Origin: Trichobilharzia regenti
Taxonomy: Eukaryota > Platyhelminthes > Trematoda > Strigeidida > Schistosomatidae
Length of the DNA: 64,000 nucleotides
Assembly (NCBI GenBank): GCA_944472135.2
Contig: OX235265.1
Coordinates: 42,319,459 to 42,383,458 of the forward strand
Direction of reading: 5' to 3'
In this document: positions 42,800 to 53,929 of the stretch, in pieces
How the letters are laid out: every line of letters starts with the position of its first letter
Numbering within the stretch: position 1 is the first letter of the stretch
Made by a program: the position numbers and the translations under genes
The notes under the pieces: model-generated
Databases searched by the model: none
What the model was told of the DNA's origin: nothing
Seen by the model: the letters and a program-made list of their open reading frames with translations, nothing else

Positions 42800-44680
42800 G
42801 ATTTTGTTCAGCAAAGAAATTTCTTCTCAGCGAAATCATTTTCAAGCTGTACAGTCGTATTTATAATACAGAAAAAGCTATTAAGTGGCACTAAATAATT
42901 GCCCAGTCAGTACACATATATAAGTAACAGGAATAACGATAATTAAAATATTATGAAGGGTAGAGTTGAAGTGGATGAATCGCAAAATTATTAAAGATTG
43001 TTTTACACGTGAATTGATATCAAAAATATTTCTAAAAAATGTCAAGCGTTGTCTATAAATTTTAAAAATTAGGAGTACGATTACGATAAGAATAAAGATG
43101 TGAAGTGAAGTGGAATGAATTCAGGTGGTAAAATAAAAACTAGAAAGAACATTACTATGACCAAGGTAAAGAAAAGGGTTTGACAAAACGTTTTTGAACA
43201 CATAATTTAGGTTTCTGTTCACGTATAGCTAAAGCTTCGGCTATGCATAAGTGAAGAAAACGTAAACTTTTGGAGCCATTCGATTTTGCCATGTAGATAA
43301 CCTTGAAGGATGATTCACGTGGGACTGAATGACCAGACTCTAACAGGTGATCACAAATAGATGATTTCGCAGTTCTTCGTTCGCCTTTCATTAACCAACC
43401 CGGATGGTGTTCAGCTACACGTTTTCGGAGATTACGCTTACAACGTTCAATATAATCAGCTCCACACGAGCAGGTAAATGAGTAAATGCACATAGATGTG
43501 GACATAAGCGGTAATCTATCCTTGACGCATTGTCTAATCATATTTCAGTATAGAAAATATCCATATTTAGACATTTAGAAAAGAGAAAGATTGAGCGAAG
43601 AAATATTTGCTTTTCAATTAGATCCTCATCTCTGGCTCTACTCTAATATACACGTATAGCATTTTTATTACAATACACAACAGTTTACCAATCAAGTGGC
43701 ACTGATTTGTATAATTAAAAGGTGGTCATATTTCGGCTGGTAAAAACTAGATGCAATTCAGCTGCAGGAAAAGTACGTTTAATACATTTAGATAAACGAT
43801 TTTTAATCAATTCCGAAGTGGTGTCACCTTTGAATGCTAGACTCATAAACAGTTTTTTCTTTGGTACTTTGATTTGTCTAGGGAAGGATTCTTTCTTGAT
43901 GTTACGTTAAATGAACCTTGTAGGATAACCATTGTTAAGGAGATTTGATCGAAGGTTATCTAGTTCTCTACCGATTGTCTCTATAGTGCAGATTTTACGA
44001 ATTCTGGAGCATAAGGAATGAATAAGATTTCTCTTTCTCCCTAAAGGTACCCAACTGTTGAAGTTAGTGTACCGCCTTATGAATGTTGGCTTTCGGTAAA
44101 TCGACCTTAACAGCATTCTATTCTCCCTTCTATCTAGCTTAACGTCAAGGAAGTGAAACAAGGAATTTGACTTTTCTTCGACCGTGAAAAGCAAAGATGG
44201 ATGAGAATCATTAAATATTCCAGGAACTTCGGAATTTGAACAGATTTCCTCACAGACAATGAAAGTATCATCTACATAACTTTGATACATAAACAAACTC
44301 TCGATGGTTTATTTTAGTGAGCTGTTCTCTCAGCCTCAGTTATGTGTTCAAAAACGTTTTGTCAAACCCTTTTCTTTACCTTGGTCATAGTAATGTTCTT
44401 TCTAGTTTTTATTTTACCACTTGAATTCATTCCACTTCACTTCACATCTTTATTCTTATCGTAATCGTACTCCTAATTTTTAAAATTTATAGACAACGCT
44501 TGACATTTTTTAGAAATATTTTTGATATCAATTCACGTGTAAAACAATCTTTAATAATTTTGCGATTCATCCACTTCAACTCTACCCTTCATAATATTTT
44601 AATTATCGTTATTCCTGTTACTTATATATGTGTACTGACTGGGCAATTATTTAGTGCCACGTAATATATTATTATCATTA
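42800..44680. repeat. Inverted repeat with PLE body inside
   Basis: About 42885-43207 is the reverse complement of 44338-44673, differing at few positions. Landmarks are the TTTAGTGCCAC end, AACTCTACCCTTCAT and GAAAAGGGTTTGACAAAACG. Each arm carries the endonuclease C-terminus (VQKRFVK) and the 3' UTR of one PLE family. The left arm is continuous with the minus-strand PLE body (43155-44296); the right arm is an inverted extra copy of its 3' end. The PLE tip motif lies outside the left arm at 42803-42855. The whole unit sits inside the larger 41487-46635 inverted repeat. Confidence 0.87.
43155..44296 (-). pseudogene. PLE reverse transcriptase end, linker and GIY-YIG domain
   Basis: The minus-strand frame 43907-44296 opens at RT motif C (YVDDTFIVCEE) and continues HPSLLFTVEEKSNSLFHFLD and SIYRKPTFIRRYTNFNSWVP. 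A frame change at about 43900 leads through the linker to frame 43155-43541 with YSFTCSCGADYIERCKRNL, ICDHLLESGHSVP, FKVIYMAKSNG and KPKLCVQKRFVKPFSLPWS. The YIG glycine is Glu (YIERC), which should impair the nuclease. RT motifs A and B are missing, so it is 5'-truncated. Confidence 0.85.
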
Positions 44681-44719
44681 TACTATTATAATCTTGTCAA
44701 ATTAGTGCAATTATTTCAT

Positions 44720-44950
44720 TGGGTTCCTAGTGGAATATAGGGCTTTAGTAGCACGTCATTATTTCTTTCTTTGTTTTTTGTTGACTCCATGATTGCCCAT
44801 AAGCCTTCATCTCCTCCTTATACGATTTCCCCCATGTCACCCTCGAGCCAAAATCCAACTCGTCGTTTCTTATTTTAGTCCCATTGGAGGACTTGTTAGG
44901 TGTCATAACACTCAGCGGTCTCCACACTGTATATTCAATCCGCTCTGATT
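44720..44950 (-). pseudogene. RTE 3'-end fragment
   Basis: Minus-strand frame with RVTWGKSYKEEMKAYGQSWS, matching RVTWRRSCEEEMKACGQTWS of the RTE element at 41.3 kb. It is followed by CTAAAGCCCTATATTCCACTAGGAAC, which is its 3' UTR signature, read here in pieces: CCCTATATTCCACTAGG. Confidence 0.82.
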
Positions 44951-45559
44951 TCCTTCTGTATATTCGTTGGTTGATTCGTTGCCAGAGTTGATTATCGCTC
45001 AGGCTATCTTATCTTCACTACAGATTGAAGTAAGATGTTGATGAAAGATCAGGCGACTAAGTATTTATAAATTACTCCTACTTTCTTCCCTACTCACTCA
45101 CCCTCTCTCTCTCTCTTGTTCTCCCTCTTTAAGCTCGTTGTTTTGTTATTAATAAAAAAGGGTTCAATGTTTAACTCGATACTAATACTCCACAATCACA
45201 GTAGCAGGTAGGAAAGATATTAAATATGTTCATGAGTACCAACTGCTGTCAAAAGATATAAGTGAACAGTTAAAGCAACAGGAAACAGAGAAAAGATAAA
45301 AGGTATTTTGCTAGATGAAAACTTAAGCTGCCAAGTAATTGAAGTATGAACCCAGTTATTCTGATTAAATTCTTCATCTACCAGTTTTTGATCCAACTTT
45401 GTTGAGCAAAAGGTAATGATACAGTATAGTCCTCAATTTGAAGTTGAAGTGGAACAAGATTACTATTATTATAATTATCCTAAATTCATTGGTTGGCGAT
45501 GAGTCATATTCACATTAGAAAACAAACAAACAAAGGAGAGTGTTAAGCCTTCTCTCTTC
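44951..45559. other. No gene recognised; (CT)n tract
   Basis: A pyrimidine tract lies near 45102-45125. No supported coding sequence. Confidence 0.5.
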
Positions 45560-45770
45560 TTCTTCCTTCATTCCTTTATGTTCCTAGTGGAACATACGGC
45601 GACAAGCTTAAGCTGTGAAGTTTCAATAGCCGTGCTGTTTTTTCCCACGGTGGGATCACTAGCCTCATGCTCAACCTTTCCTTCTTTACTGGAATGACTG
45701 ACGACTAAGAGAGATTTGAGAGTGTCGACAGGAGATCGAACCCTGGCACACTTCCGTGGTTATAATTAAA
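45560..45770 (-). repeat. SINE-5 copy
   Basis: On the minus strand: a tRNA-like head with B box AGGGTTCGATCTCC, then GCATGAGGCTAGTGATCCC, CTATTGAAACTTCA and CGTATGTTCCACTAGG. These match the SINE-5/RTE body words. Confidence 0.72.
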
Positions 45771-46136
45771 CTATCCTAATCATTATCTGATTCTACTTTA
45801 GTGCTAAGAACATTTCAAAAGGTGAAGAAATAAAAAGTAATCAATTAAAAAAATATTACTTAACTTTATGCACACAAAAGAAATAAACTTTTACAATGGG
45901 AAATTATGTTTTTGTCATTAAAATCACTAAAATGTACTAGTGGATCGAACAATTAGACGATAAACAAATGATCTAGACAAACTGATTGATTTGTTAAGTC
46001 CAGACAGAAAAAACCACTTGTTTACTAATTTCTCTTTGAAAAATAATGATTGTACTAGTTACTCACACAACTTGATATGATTATGAGTGGCAATAGTATG
46101 TGCTGGAAAGGTCATCAGTTAATATTACTGTATAAC
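45771..46136. other. No gene or repeat recognised
   Basis: A+T-rich spacer at the inner side of the right arm. Confidence 0.5.
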
Positions 46137-46635
46137 AGAATATAAGTATTACAATTTTTAATTTAAGTCACCATCAATTTATTCGCTATCAAACTATGAG
46201 AAAAAAGGGGGCGTGTGAGAGAAGACAGACAACAGAAAATCCAATAAACAGTGTTAGTTTGTACGTCAACATGTCAACTCAAGAAGGTTAAGAATAAGTT
46301 CATCAAACTGAAAACTTGCTCAGTGAGCTTATGTTACTAGTGTATATGACTAATCAGTGTAATGAAAGTATTACGGTTACCTGGGTAGTGAGAGATTGAC
46401 TACACTCTCTTTCTGTGTGCATAAGTTTGGTCTGGAACGCTTGATTGCATTTGCTTCGTGAAATCGTAGTAAACTCGCTGTACTTTGTGTGTTCAATATT
46501 TTGAAGTATTTGGAAATCTCGACAAAATGACGCCTATTGAGAAGGTGTCTTGTTGTAAATGTCCACTTTGTAAATTTCTGCTTCCTTTTACGCGTAAGTC
46601 TCTTTATACTGCAAATCCAATCTTTATTTCTCTAT
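46137..46635 (-). pseudogene. PLE endonuclease end, right arm of the 5-kb inverted repeat
   Basis: Reverse complement of 41487-41980. On the minus strand the frame near 46400-46520 encodes a decayed HEANAIKRSRPNLCTQKESV-type end, then 3' UTR with CCCCCTTTTTTCTCATAGTT. It is slightly longer than the left arm. Confidence 0.7.
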
Positions 46636-46704
46636 CGGAATTTTGATACCTAAAACTTCACCTTTATTTAGCCACACTGGTGGGTGTTCTTGAGCGAGAA
46701 AAAT

Positions 46705-46925
46705 GAAGTTCCTAGAACGATGGCCTATGTAACTCGCTACATAATTTCAAGTTTTTTACACTTGTACCTACCGTCTTTCGCTGCAATACTGATTCATTTC
46801 CTCCTCACTTTCACGTCAAATCTATCTCTCCGCCATTCAATATTTTTTATGCTAACGTACGTCCTTTGATATATTACTGTTAAATCTTTTCAGTAGCATA
46901 CCCCCTTAATAGTGGTATTTTCCGA
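46705..46925 (+). repeat. Dispersed repeat shared with 29990-30405
   Basis: CACGTCAAATCTATCTCTCC and TTACTGTTAAATCTTTTCAG correspond in order to words at 30190 and 30250. The hairpin of the first copy is degraded here. Confidence 0.55.
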
Positions 46926-47574
46926 TGTTAAACTGACAAATCGTTGACTTATTCACTTAGTAGCAATCTATCTGTAAACCATGTAGTAGTCATATTTCAT
47001 ATAACTACCGATGTTTTGCTTTTTCATCATAAATATTCGAGCTATTTCACTTAGCCTTATATCAGTCATTGTATCTTTTCTGAAATAAGGCTCTTTACAC
47101 ATTTACAGGCATGTGCATCAACTGGAGAATTTAAAATGCCTGTTGGATAGATTCTTTTTCTATCCATTAATCTTAAAATTTAAATTTTATGTTCTACAAC
47201 CCTGTTTTCGCACATTTTGCATATCATCGTCAAACTGATGTTCTAAGATACACCAATCTACAGTGTATGATGTCTGTGAAAATAAAAAATAGGCGGTAAT
47301 AATGAGTAGTGATACAGGATACTCCAAAATACCCCAGTTTTTGAATGACGCCACTTGAACACAAGTACAAATGAAGAATTCATTGCACTTCGTTGTAGCA
47401 TAAAATCATGGAAATGCAGGTGTTTATGTGTAACTTTTAAACCTTTAGCTTCGATATGACTATGATTATTTTGGTTGAACCTTTTACTTTCACGTTCAGA
47501 GTGTTGGTTGCCTTAAGCGAATTCGAATGACCTCGGCTGTTTAGAATATTCGGTACCTAGATGTTTTTGGAAAT
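46926..47574. other. No gene recognised
   Basis: Unassigned A+T-rich sequence before the PLE-C terminus. Confidence 0.5.
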
Positions 47575-47735
47575 TTATTCCCTACAAATGCTGTGAAACT
47601 GTGATCCATTGATTTGGTGGGTTCCGCGTAATTAAAAACACTAGTGTTGTTAATAACGGTAATTCTTTAATTATTATGGGTACTGTAGAACCTGATGAAA
47701 AAGACGTTATTGAAAAGAATATTCTTTGTTCACTA
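47575..47735 (+). repeat. PLE-C terminus (3' UTR end) without coding part
   Basis: It matches 42450-42612 (CTGTGATCCATTGAT, GTTGTTAATAACGGTAATTC, TTATTATGGGTACTGTAGAA). The hammerhead-like motif closes it at 47688-47731. No endonuclease frame precedes it. Confidence 0.65.
47688..47731 (+). ncRNA. Candidate hammerhead ribozyme at a PLE-C end
   Basis: GAAC (stem I, 5' side), CTGATGA at 47692-47698, 13 nt, GAAA at 47712-47715, and a 12-nt perfect palindrome AAGAATATTCTT. This supplies the A15.1-U16.1 pair. Then T as the cleavage-site base and GTTC (stem I, 3' side). All three conserved hammerhead parts are in the correct order. Weak points: stem II is nearly unpaired, the cleavage base is U and not C, and stem III has no loop, as in dimer-acting hammerheads. 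Hammerheads are established in PLE pseudo-LTRs. Confidence 0.45.
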
Positions 47736-48189
47736 AATAGTCTGTTATAATTTTCATTCGGTAACTTCAGTCAATACTAAATATATGTCTCAGACTAAAA
47801 GAAGTCTTCACACAATGTGTAACGCTTACACGAGTATTAAACATCATCTTCAATATCTTCAGTTTTTGCTTGAATTTTAGTTTTATTTCATTTTTTCACG
47901 CTTTGAAAACCTTTATTTATTTGAGGAGGGGATTGAAATAAGTAAATTCTTGGCCATTTCTTGGGTAGAAGTAGGAATAGCACGCGGAATTTGAGGTGTA
48001 TTAGTCACCTCCTATACCAGCTCTACCACACGTTTGACTACCAATCACACTTCAGTTTGACATTGATTCATAGATAACAGAATTGGATATTATGCTGAAA
48101 AAAGAAATGTTTGACTTTGGAAAAGTCGAATTCTGATTCCAGTCAAAACCTAAAGAAAGAGATTGAAATGGCCAATTAAGATCCTTATT
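47736..48189. other. No gene or repeat recognised
   Basis: Unassigned; a 61-codon minus frame at 48052-48237 overlaps the RTE tail and is not supported. Confidence 0.5.
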
Positions 48190-48830
48190 ATTAATATTCT
48201 TTTGAGTTCTGAGTGGAACAAACGGCTTCAGCAACACATCTCCACTTTGTTTTATTCTCTGCAGTGCAATTTAGCTGGTCCCACAATTACCCATAGTCCC
48301 TCATCTCCTCCACGTAACCCTAAGACGACCCACTGATCGTTTCCCATCAGGATACCTCCTGCTCGATGGCATAGAGAACGATGTCATTCGACTATTCTTT
48401 CGGTGTGTGTCCAATACATCTCTATTTTCTCCACCATGATTTTTATGCAATTGGTTCTTAATTGGTTCCATAGTTTCTTGCTGCTCATTCACTCTGGTTA
48501 GCTATCTGGTATTCATAATGGAGACAACGAATGCAGCAGTTGCCAAAAGTTTGTAACCTCTTGGAAATGATTTTCGTGATGCACAGTGCAGGTTTATGAC
48601 CCATACGGTAGCGCTAAATGACTTAAAACTGGTGTTGAAAATCTGAATATTGTTATTTATGCTGATGCGGAGTGCAGAAGACTTCCAAACTGATTTCAGA
48701 CTGAAAGTGTGCCTTACTTTTCCTGTTCTGGCTGGTTGTGAAATTTTCATCCGTTCCGCTTGCATTTGAAAGGATGCTTACTAGATAAGTGAAGGAAGTA
48801 ACTTCCTTCAAAATTCTTCGACTGATTGGT
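48190..48830 (-). pseudogene. RTE 3'-end fragment
   Basis: The minus strand has KSVWKSSALRISINNNIQIF (about 48650), matching KSVWRSTALSIKNKIRIF of the RTE element. It continues with SVGRLRVTWRR, a stop, REEMRDYG (about 48310) and CVAEAVCS before the tail. The YETW-type segment is lost and frames change, so it is a dead 5'-truncated copy. Confidence 0.82.
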
Positions 48831-49939
48831 ACTGTTTGTGGTTGCTGTTGGATGGACGACTAGTAATTACTTAATCTAGCGATGATATGGAACACCCCAA
48901 ATACCACCACACACCCCTACAGTTTGGATGAGTAATACATGGACACAAGTAACAATGAACCAGTCCTGATGTCGTAAGTCATATTCACCAGCACAAAGAT
49001 AAGGAAGCCTGCTTAAATCATTGGGCTACCGAAATTACTTTCCTCCAAAATGCTTAATTTCATCTGGATTTATCATTGTTATAATCGTCCAGTTATATCA
49101 AATGACCTATACATAAACTTGCGCGATGATATAACTTGCTCCCAAATATACTTCAGATTATTAATTTACATGTGAATCCTGTGTGAAGAAGAAAGTACTT
49201 TGGAGCTGAATACGCTGGAAATTTTTGTACCGTATATTCGCATACTGTTTTAAATAAAGCTTTACCATTATTTTAAAAAATGCAACTTTGTTTGTAAAAC
49301 TTTGAAGCCTAAAGACCAGGTATGACTATGAAGCAACATTTACCCTCACCAACTAACAAGAACTTTGAAGCCTTCCAGAAACATACTTCATAAAATACTT
49401 TTCCCATTCATGACTTAATATCAAATACCTAATCGATATATTGTTTGTGTCATTACGAGAACATAGCAACGCTGCCATAAGCACTGTTGTTAAGGTACGT
49501 TATCAACTCACTCTTCACATTTATAGCAGAAATATTATAGTGTATAAAAATAATTTAACCTTGGTCGCTTTAATTTAAACAATGTGTGTGTGTTCTCAGT
49601 CATTCAGTAATTCAACATCAGTGGGGTTGAGAACTTCTTGAAAGCTAAGCTATTCTCTTCTTTCATGTACTTATAATGTGTACTAAAGACAAAAGTTGTG
49701 TGTTTTATTATCTATTATCGTAAACCGCTAATGTAGGTGTGTTTACTAAGAATAAAATAAAATTCAATGTATACTTACTTATAAATCAAACTAGTACTTA
49801 CCCATAAAGAGTTATTCAGTAGTGTGTATATTAGATAGTTATTTATCTCCCTTCAAAAAGTCACTTACAGCTGTGTAATCTACGTCGACTGATAACTGAG
49901 AAGTAACAATTTATTTATTCCGTAGATATTACTATTGAC
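48831..49939. other. About 1.1 kb without recognisable gene
   Basis: No coding or repeat match on either strand. Confidence 0.5.
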
Positions 49940-50165
49940 GAAATTCTATCCATCAAGTTTGCAATGTGATCAATAAGCTAGGAGACTTGCTATCACAATG
50001 GACTTTGAATTAATATTCACTGGCTGGAGTTTGATTGAGTTGTTTGACGCGGATTTGAATCTTGGAGGGAATATTAATTCCTATGTGGTTGCAAATACAC
50101 CTTGCAGACGAGTGCAAACAGACACAAAACTTAAGGTCCAGAGATTCTTCCAACCACTGAAGATT
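49940..50165 (+). repeat. SINE-4 copy, diverged
   Basis: GACGCGGATTTGAATCTTGG (B box region), GTTGCAAATACACC, GACACAAAACTTAAGGTCCA and TTCTTCCAACC correspond in order to the SINE-4 copies at 62.5-63.1 kb. Confidence 0.6.
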
Positions 50166-50414
50166 AACTATTAAGTCTATTGAAGCCTAATATACATAAA
50201 TTCATTCGTTTATTAAGTGATCAGTGCCTAGTCGAAACAAATCAATTATTCAGTCTAAAATTACATATAGCTCAAACTTTAAACTATTCAACTAAAAAAA
50301 TATTTTGTACACAAGCCATTTTGACAATGTGAAGATTTATTCTTTAGAAGGCAGCTTGCTGAAACTTAGATAAATTCACTTTCCATTCATGGATACTTCC
50401 ATTCAGGCATTGAT

Positions 50415-51190
50415 GAAACCAAAACACGTAGTTCAGCGAAGAGTCTCTTTTCGGTGAATTCCTTTTCTTAGCTATACAATCGCAAATATATATGTGTTAT
50501 TTTTTTATGTATGTGTACGTTAAGTCTGTCAAACAAAAATACAGTTGGCTATGGTTATTTTAACCAAACAGGTGAAGATTGGTAATTGGAGTTACGTAAT
50601 ACAAAATCAGTCAAGAAAACTAGGTGTTAATGAAATTAGGGTAGTAACAAAGGTAATGAGTTGTCATAAACAGTTGTTAAAAAGAAGTTATTAATAATAT
50701 GAATAGTTTGATGAGTGAGTAGAAGTGGTTCTACTGTCACGGTAACAACGTTTTTGATTTTGATGACTTAATTTTGTCTCTTTGCCCTTTCTTTAATTGC
50801 TTATAACTCTTCTATTCATTTAGAACTCTTACGTTATTTCGCATTATCTACTTTGTTCCTATGTGTATCCTGAGTACAACTCAATTATTAAACTATCCAT
50901 ATTATTACAAAACTTCTTTTTAACAACTGTTTATGACAACTCATTACCTTTGTTACTACCCTAATTTCATTAACACCTAGTTTTCTTGACTGATTTTGTA
51001 TTACGTAACTCCAATTACCAATCTTCACCTGTTTGGTTAAAATAACCATAACCAATTGTACTTTTGTTTGACAGACTTCATGTACACATACATACGAAAT
51101 AACACATATATATATTTGCGATTGTATAGCTAAGAAAAGGAATTCTCCAAAAAGAAACCCTTCACTGAACGACGTGTTTTGTTTTCATTA
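50415..51190. repeat. Uninterrupted foldback with PLE tip motifs
   Basis: The arm 50415-50735 is the reverse complement of about 50870-51190 around a 135-bp spacer. Each arm starts at its tip with ACACGTAGTTCAGCGAAGAG or a variant, then an AT/GT tract. It is the same family as FB4 (shared CATCTTCACC-, GTAACTCCAA- and CAAACAGTT-type words). Flanks show only a weak candidate duplication (AATTCACTTTCC and AATTAACATTTC, 9 of 12), so it is older than FB1, FB3 and FB4. Confidence 0.85.
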
Positions 51191-51494
51191 AATTAACATT
51201 TCTTCTGAGACTGGAAGCATCATTAACTAAACCGAAAGTCTCTGACTTCATCAAATAGCCAGCTAGATATGAGTGACTCCCTGTGGTACTCATCTGTGTT
51301 TATGACTCAGTCTTCAATTTATGAATAAATAAATTTACTGAATTCATTCTTGACTCTTTTGTACACGTTCTTTGAAATAGTGAACTTCCGTCGTAGACTC
51401 GTTCGTTCCGATTTCTGTACAGTCTGATGTTTTCTGATGAATAAATAATTTCGTGGAAAATACCCATATGGACATTAGAAAGAAGAGAACACGA

Positions 51495-53400
51495 AGTTCA
51501 GCAAAGATATCTTTTCGGCGATTTCATTCTCAAAAGCTGTACAATCGCATTTATATAGATTATTTTACATGGATACAATTCTTATTTGTTTAATTTCACA
51601 TAGTAACGAAGGTGATAATAATTTTCAACTTGATATGATAGTTTGAAGGTACGAATATAGATTACAAGGGGCTTAGAGACAAGATTTCATAGGATTAGAA
51701 AATAGTTACAACGTATGCAAAAAATTAATATTTGATAACTGGAGAAATAATTTTAAAGGCGAATCAAAGGTGATAATTATTTTCGACTTGATATGAATTA
51801 CAAGAGGCTTAGAAACGCAGGGATAGAACGAACTACAGGTGTGAACAAAATGAGCATGGAAACAAATTGAAATCAAAATTTTTAACCTGAAATGTTAGTT
51901 AGGAGGTATGAATATAGATTACAAGAGGCATAGAAACAAAAATTACACAGGATTAGAATATAATTGTAAAATGGTTATTCTAAACGGATTACAAGTGTGA
52001 TCAGGAGGAGCATGGAAACAAAATTAAAATAACTAGTTTTATAACTGAAAAAATAATTTGAGCCTGAAATGAAAGTTAGGACGTGTGAATATAGATTACA
52101 AAAGCCTTAGAAACACAAAAATTGCACAGGATTAAGATATAATTGTAAAATAGTTATTTCAAACGAATTATAAATGTGAACAGGGAAAGCATGGAAACAA
52201 ACTTAAAATAACTGTTTTTATAGCTGAAAAAAAATTAGGTGGATTAAACGAAGATTGAGGGACTAAGAATCAGACACACAGCGAACGAAAAATGCTCTAA
52301 AGGAAAAAGCGAGAACGAAAACAGACGAGGAAGAGAAAAAAAGACGGAAACAAAGGGAACATACCAAGCTAGGTCCATGGTAGTTGTAGAGGTTGGACTA
52401 ACTTCTTTTGAACACACAGCTCCGGCTTCTCGATGCATATTGCGAGGGCTTCTGCAGTACAAAGAAGTCGGAAACATATTGCTTTTGGTAGGTTTCTGTT
52501 GACTTTGTAAATCACTTTGAAAGAATCGGTTGAGATTTTGTGGGAGGTGTTGACCAGATGTTCAATAATGGCACTTCTGATTGAACCGGTGCCTCCTCTT
52601 TGCAGCCACGCTGGGTAGTGTTCTCTAACACGAGGACGCGCATACAACGACCTATGTACCTAGCTCCGCACGAGCAAGTGAACTGGTATATGCACATTGA
52701 ATTGGTCATATGCGAAAGTTTGTCCTTCGTGTTGTTTCGAAGTATTGGGCGGCTAGAGAATGTCACTCTTAGTGTTGCTGCAGGGAAGGTCTTCTTTAAA
52801 GAGCTGGATATTCTCCTCTTCAGGATATCAGCTGCCAAATCTCCCTTGAAATTCAGATTTAGATACAGCGTTTTCTTTGGCGCTGAATCGCATTCTTCTC
52901 TTTTAGGTTTAGGTTTCATGTTCTTTTCGACAAAACGTGTCGGGTAGCCATTTTGAGCCAGGATATTTTTGAGGAATAGGAGCTCCTCTTCCATGCAATC
53001 GTTGCTGCAGATTTTTCTAACGCGATGGGTTAGTGCGCTGATGAGGGCTCGTTTTCGGCTCAGAGGTATCCAACTATAGAAATGCGTTAGTTGGCCATTC
53101 CATGTCGGTTTTCTGTGGATGGACCTCTTCAGGGTTCCATCATCTCTTCTTGTCAATTCCACGTCCAGAAATGGAATCTTTGAATCGCTTTCTAACTCCA
53201 TTGTGAATTTAATCGAAGGATGGGAATTATTGAATTCTTGTAAGATGCAGTTGAAGTCCGAGTTATCGTAGCAGACTATAAAGGTATCGTCAACGTACCT
53301 TTTGTATAGTATTAATTTGTTTATTGTTGATTTTAAAACTCCACTCTTAAAACTGGCCATAAAGCAGTCTGCTAATTGTGATATGAAGCTACAATCTTTA
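51495..53400 (-). pseudogene. PLE-B: RT motif C, linker, GIY-YIG domain, 3' UTR
   Basis: The minus frame 52512-53360 reads KRYVDDTFIVCY (motif C), IPFLDVELTRRDDGT, SIHRKPTWNGQLTHFYSWIP, NGYPTRFVEKNM, PKKTLYLNLNFKGDLAADIL and the GIY-YIG entry FTCSCGARYIGRCMR. A frameshift near 52630 carries on as REHYPAWLQRGGTGSIRSAI, IIEHLVN and KPELCVQKKLVQPLQLPWT, stop near 52369. YIGR is intact. RT motifs A and B are missing. A 3' UTR with tandem repeats follows, and the tip motif is at 51495-51550. The N-terminal region at 53.9-54.7 kb probably belongs to the same insertion. Confidence 0.87.
51640..52240. repeat. Tandem repeat in the PLE-B 3' UTR, about 177-bp unit
   Basis: GAATATAGATTACAAGAGGC begins units at about 51652, 51910 and 52087. 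The words AGCATGGAAACAAA and ATAATTGTAAAAT recur in each. The last interval is 177 bp and the first is longer with internal rearrangement. Confidence 0.8.
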
Positions 53401-53409
53401 GAGCTAAGT

Positions 53410-53665
53410 GAATATTTGGTTAGAGGATTTCATCATGAGCTGATATCGGTTAGAGGACCATTGAAAAAACTGGAAATACTGGACAGCTGTTTCGTCCTAT
53501 TTCGGGACTCTTCATCAGCGCGTATTCGCCGGGGTTCGAATCCAGGACCTTCTGAAGCGCCCCGAAATAGGATAGAACAGCTGTTCAGTAATCCCTGCAG
53601 GTTTTCCAATAGTTCTCTGACCGATTTCAGCTCATAATGAAATCCTCCAACCAATGGAACAAAAT
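53410..53665. repeat. Inverted pair of SINE-2 copies with hammerhead segments
   Basis: The minus copy (about 53410-53550) contains, on its sense strand, CTGATGA (53518-53512), stem GTCC...GGAC, GAAAC (53493-53489) and GTC (53484-53482). Stem I pairs AATAC with GTATT. Three bases (AGA) separate CTGATGA from stem II, which breaks the ideal geometry. The plus copy (about 53553-53665) keeps only the 3' half of that block and the tail GAAATCCTCCAACCAAT. They lie between the two halves of PLE-B. Confidence 0.72.
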
Positions 53666-53929
53666 CCCTACTAACCAATACCTGTAAATGAATATTTCTC
53701 AAAACCAAATTTATAATATAGAATAAGTGTAATGGACAAACTGTTGGGCAAAATCTCTCCTGGACGATTTTTTAAAATTATATTTACACTTATTTATACA
53801 TTTCAACTAACACTGTAAATACTACACATATTTCCCCTAGACTGCGCATCAATAATTTGACATTTGCATATGACATGTTGAAATTTTGACTTTTATTATT
53901 TGAAAGAATGGATACTGAACAAAAAGTAT

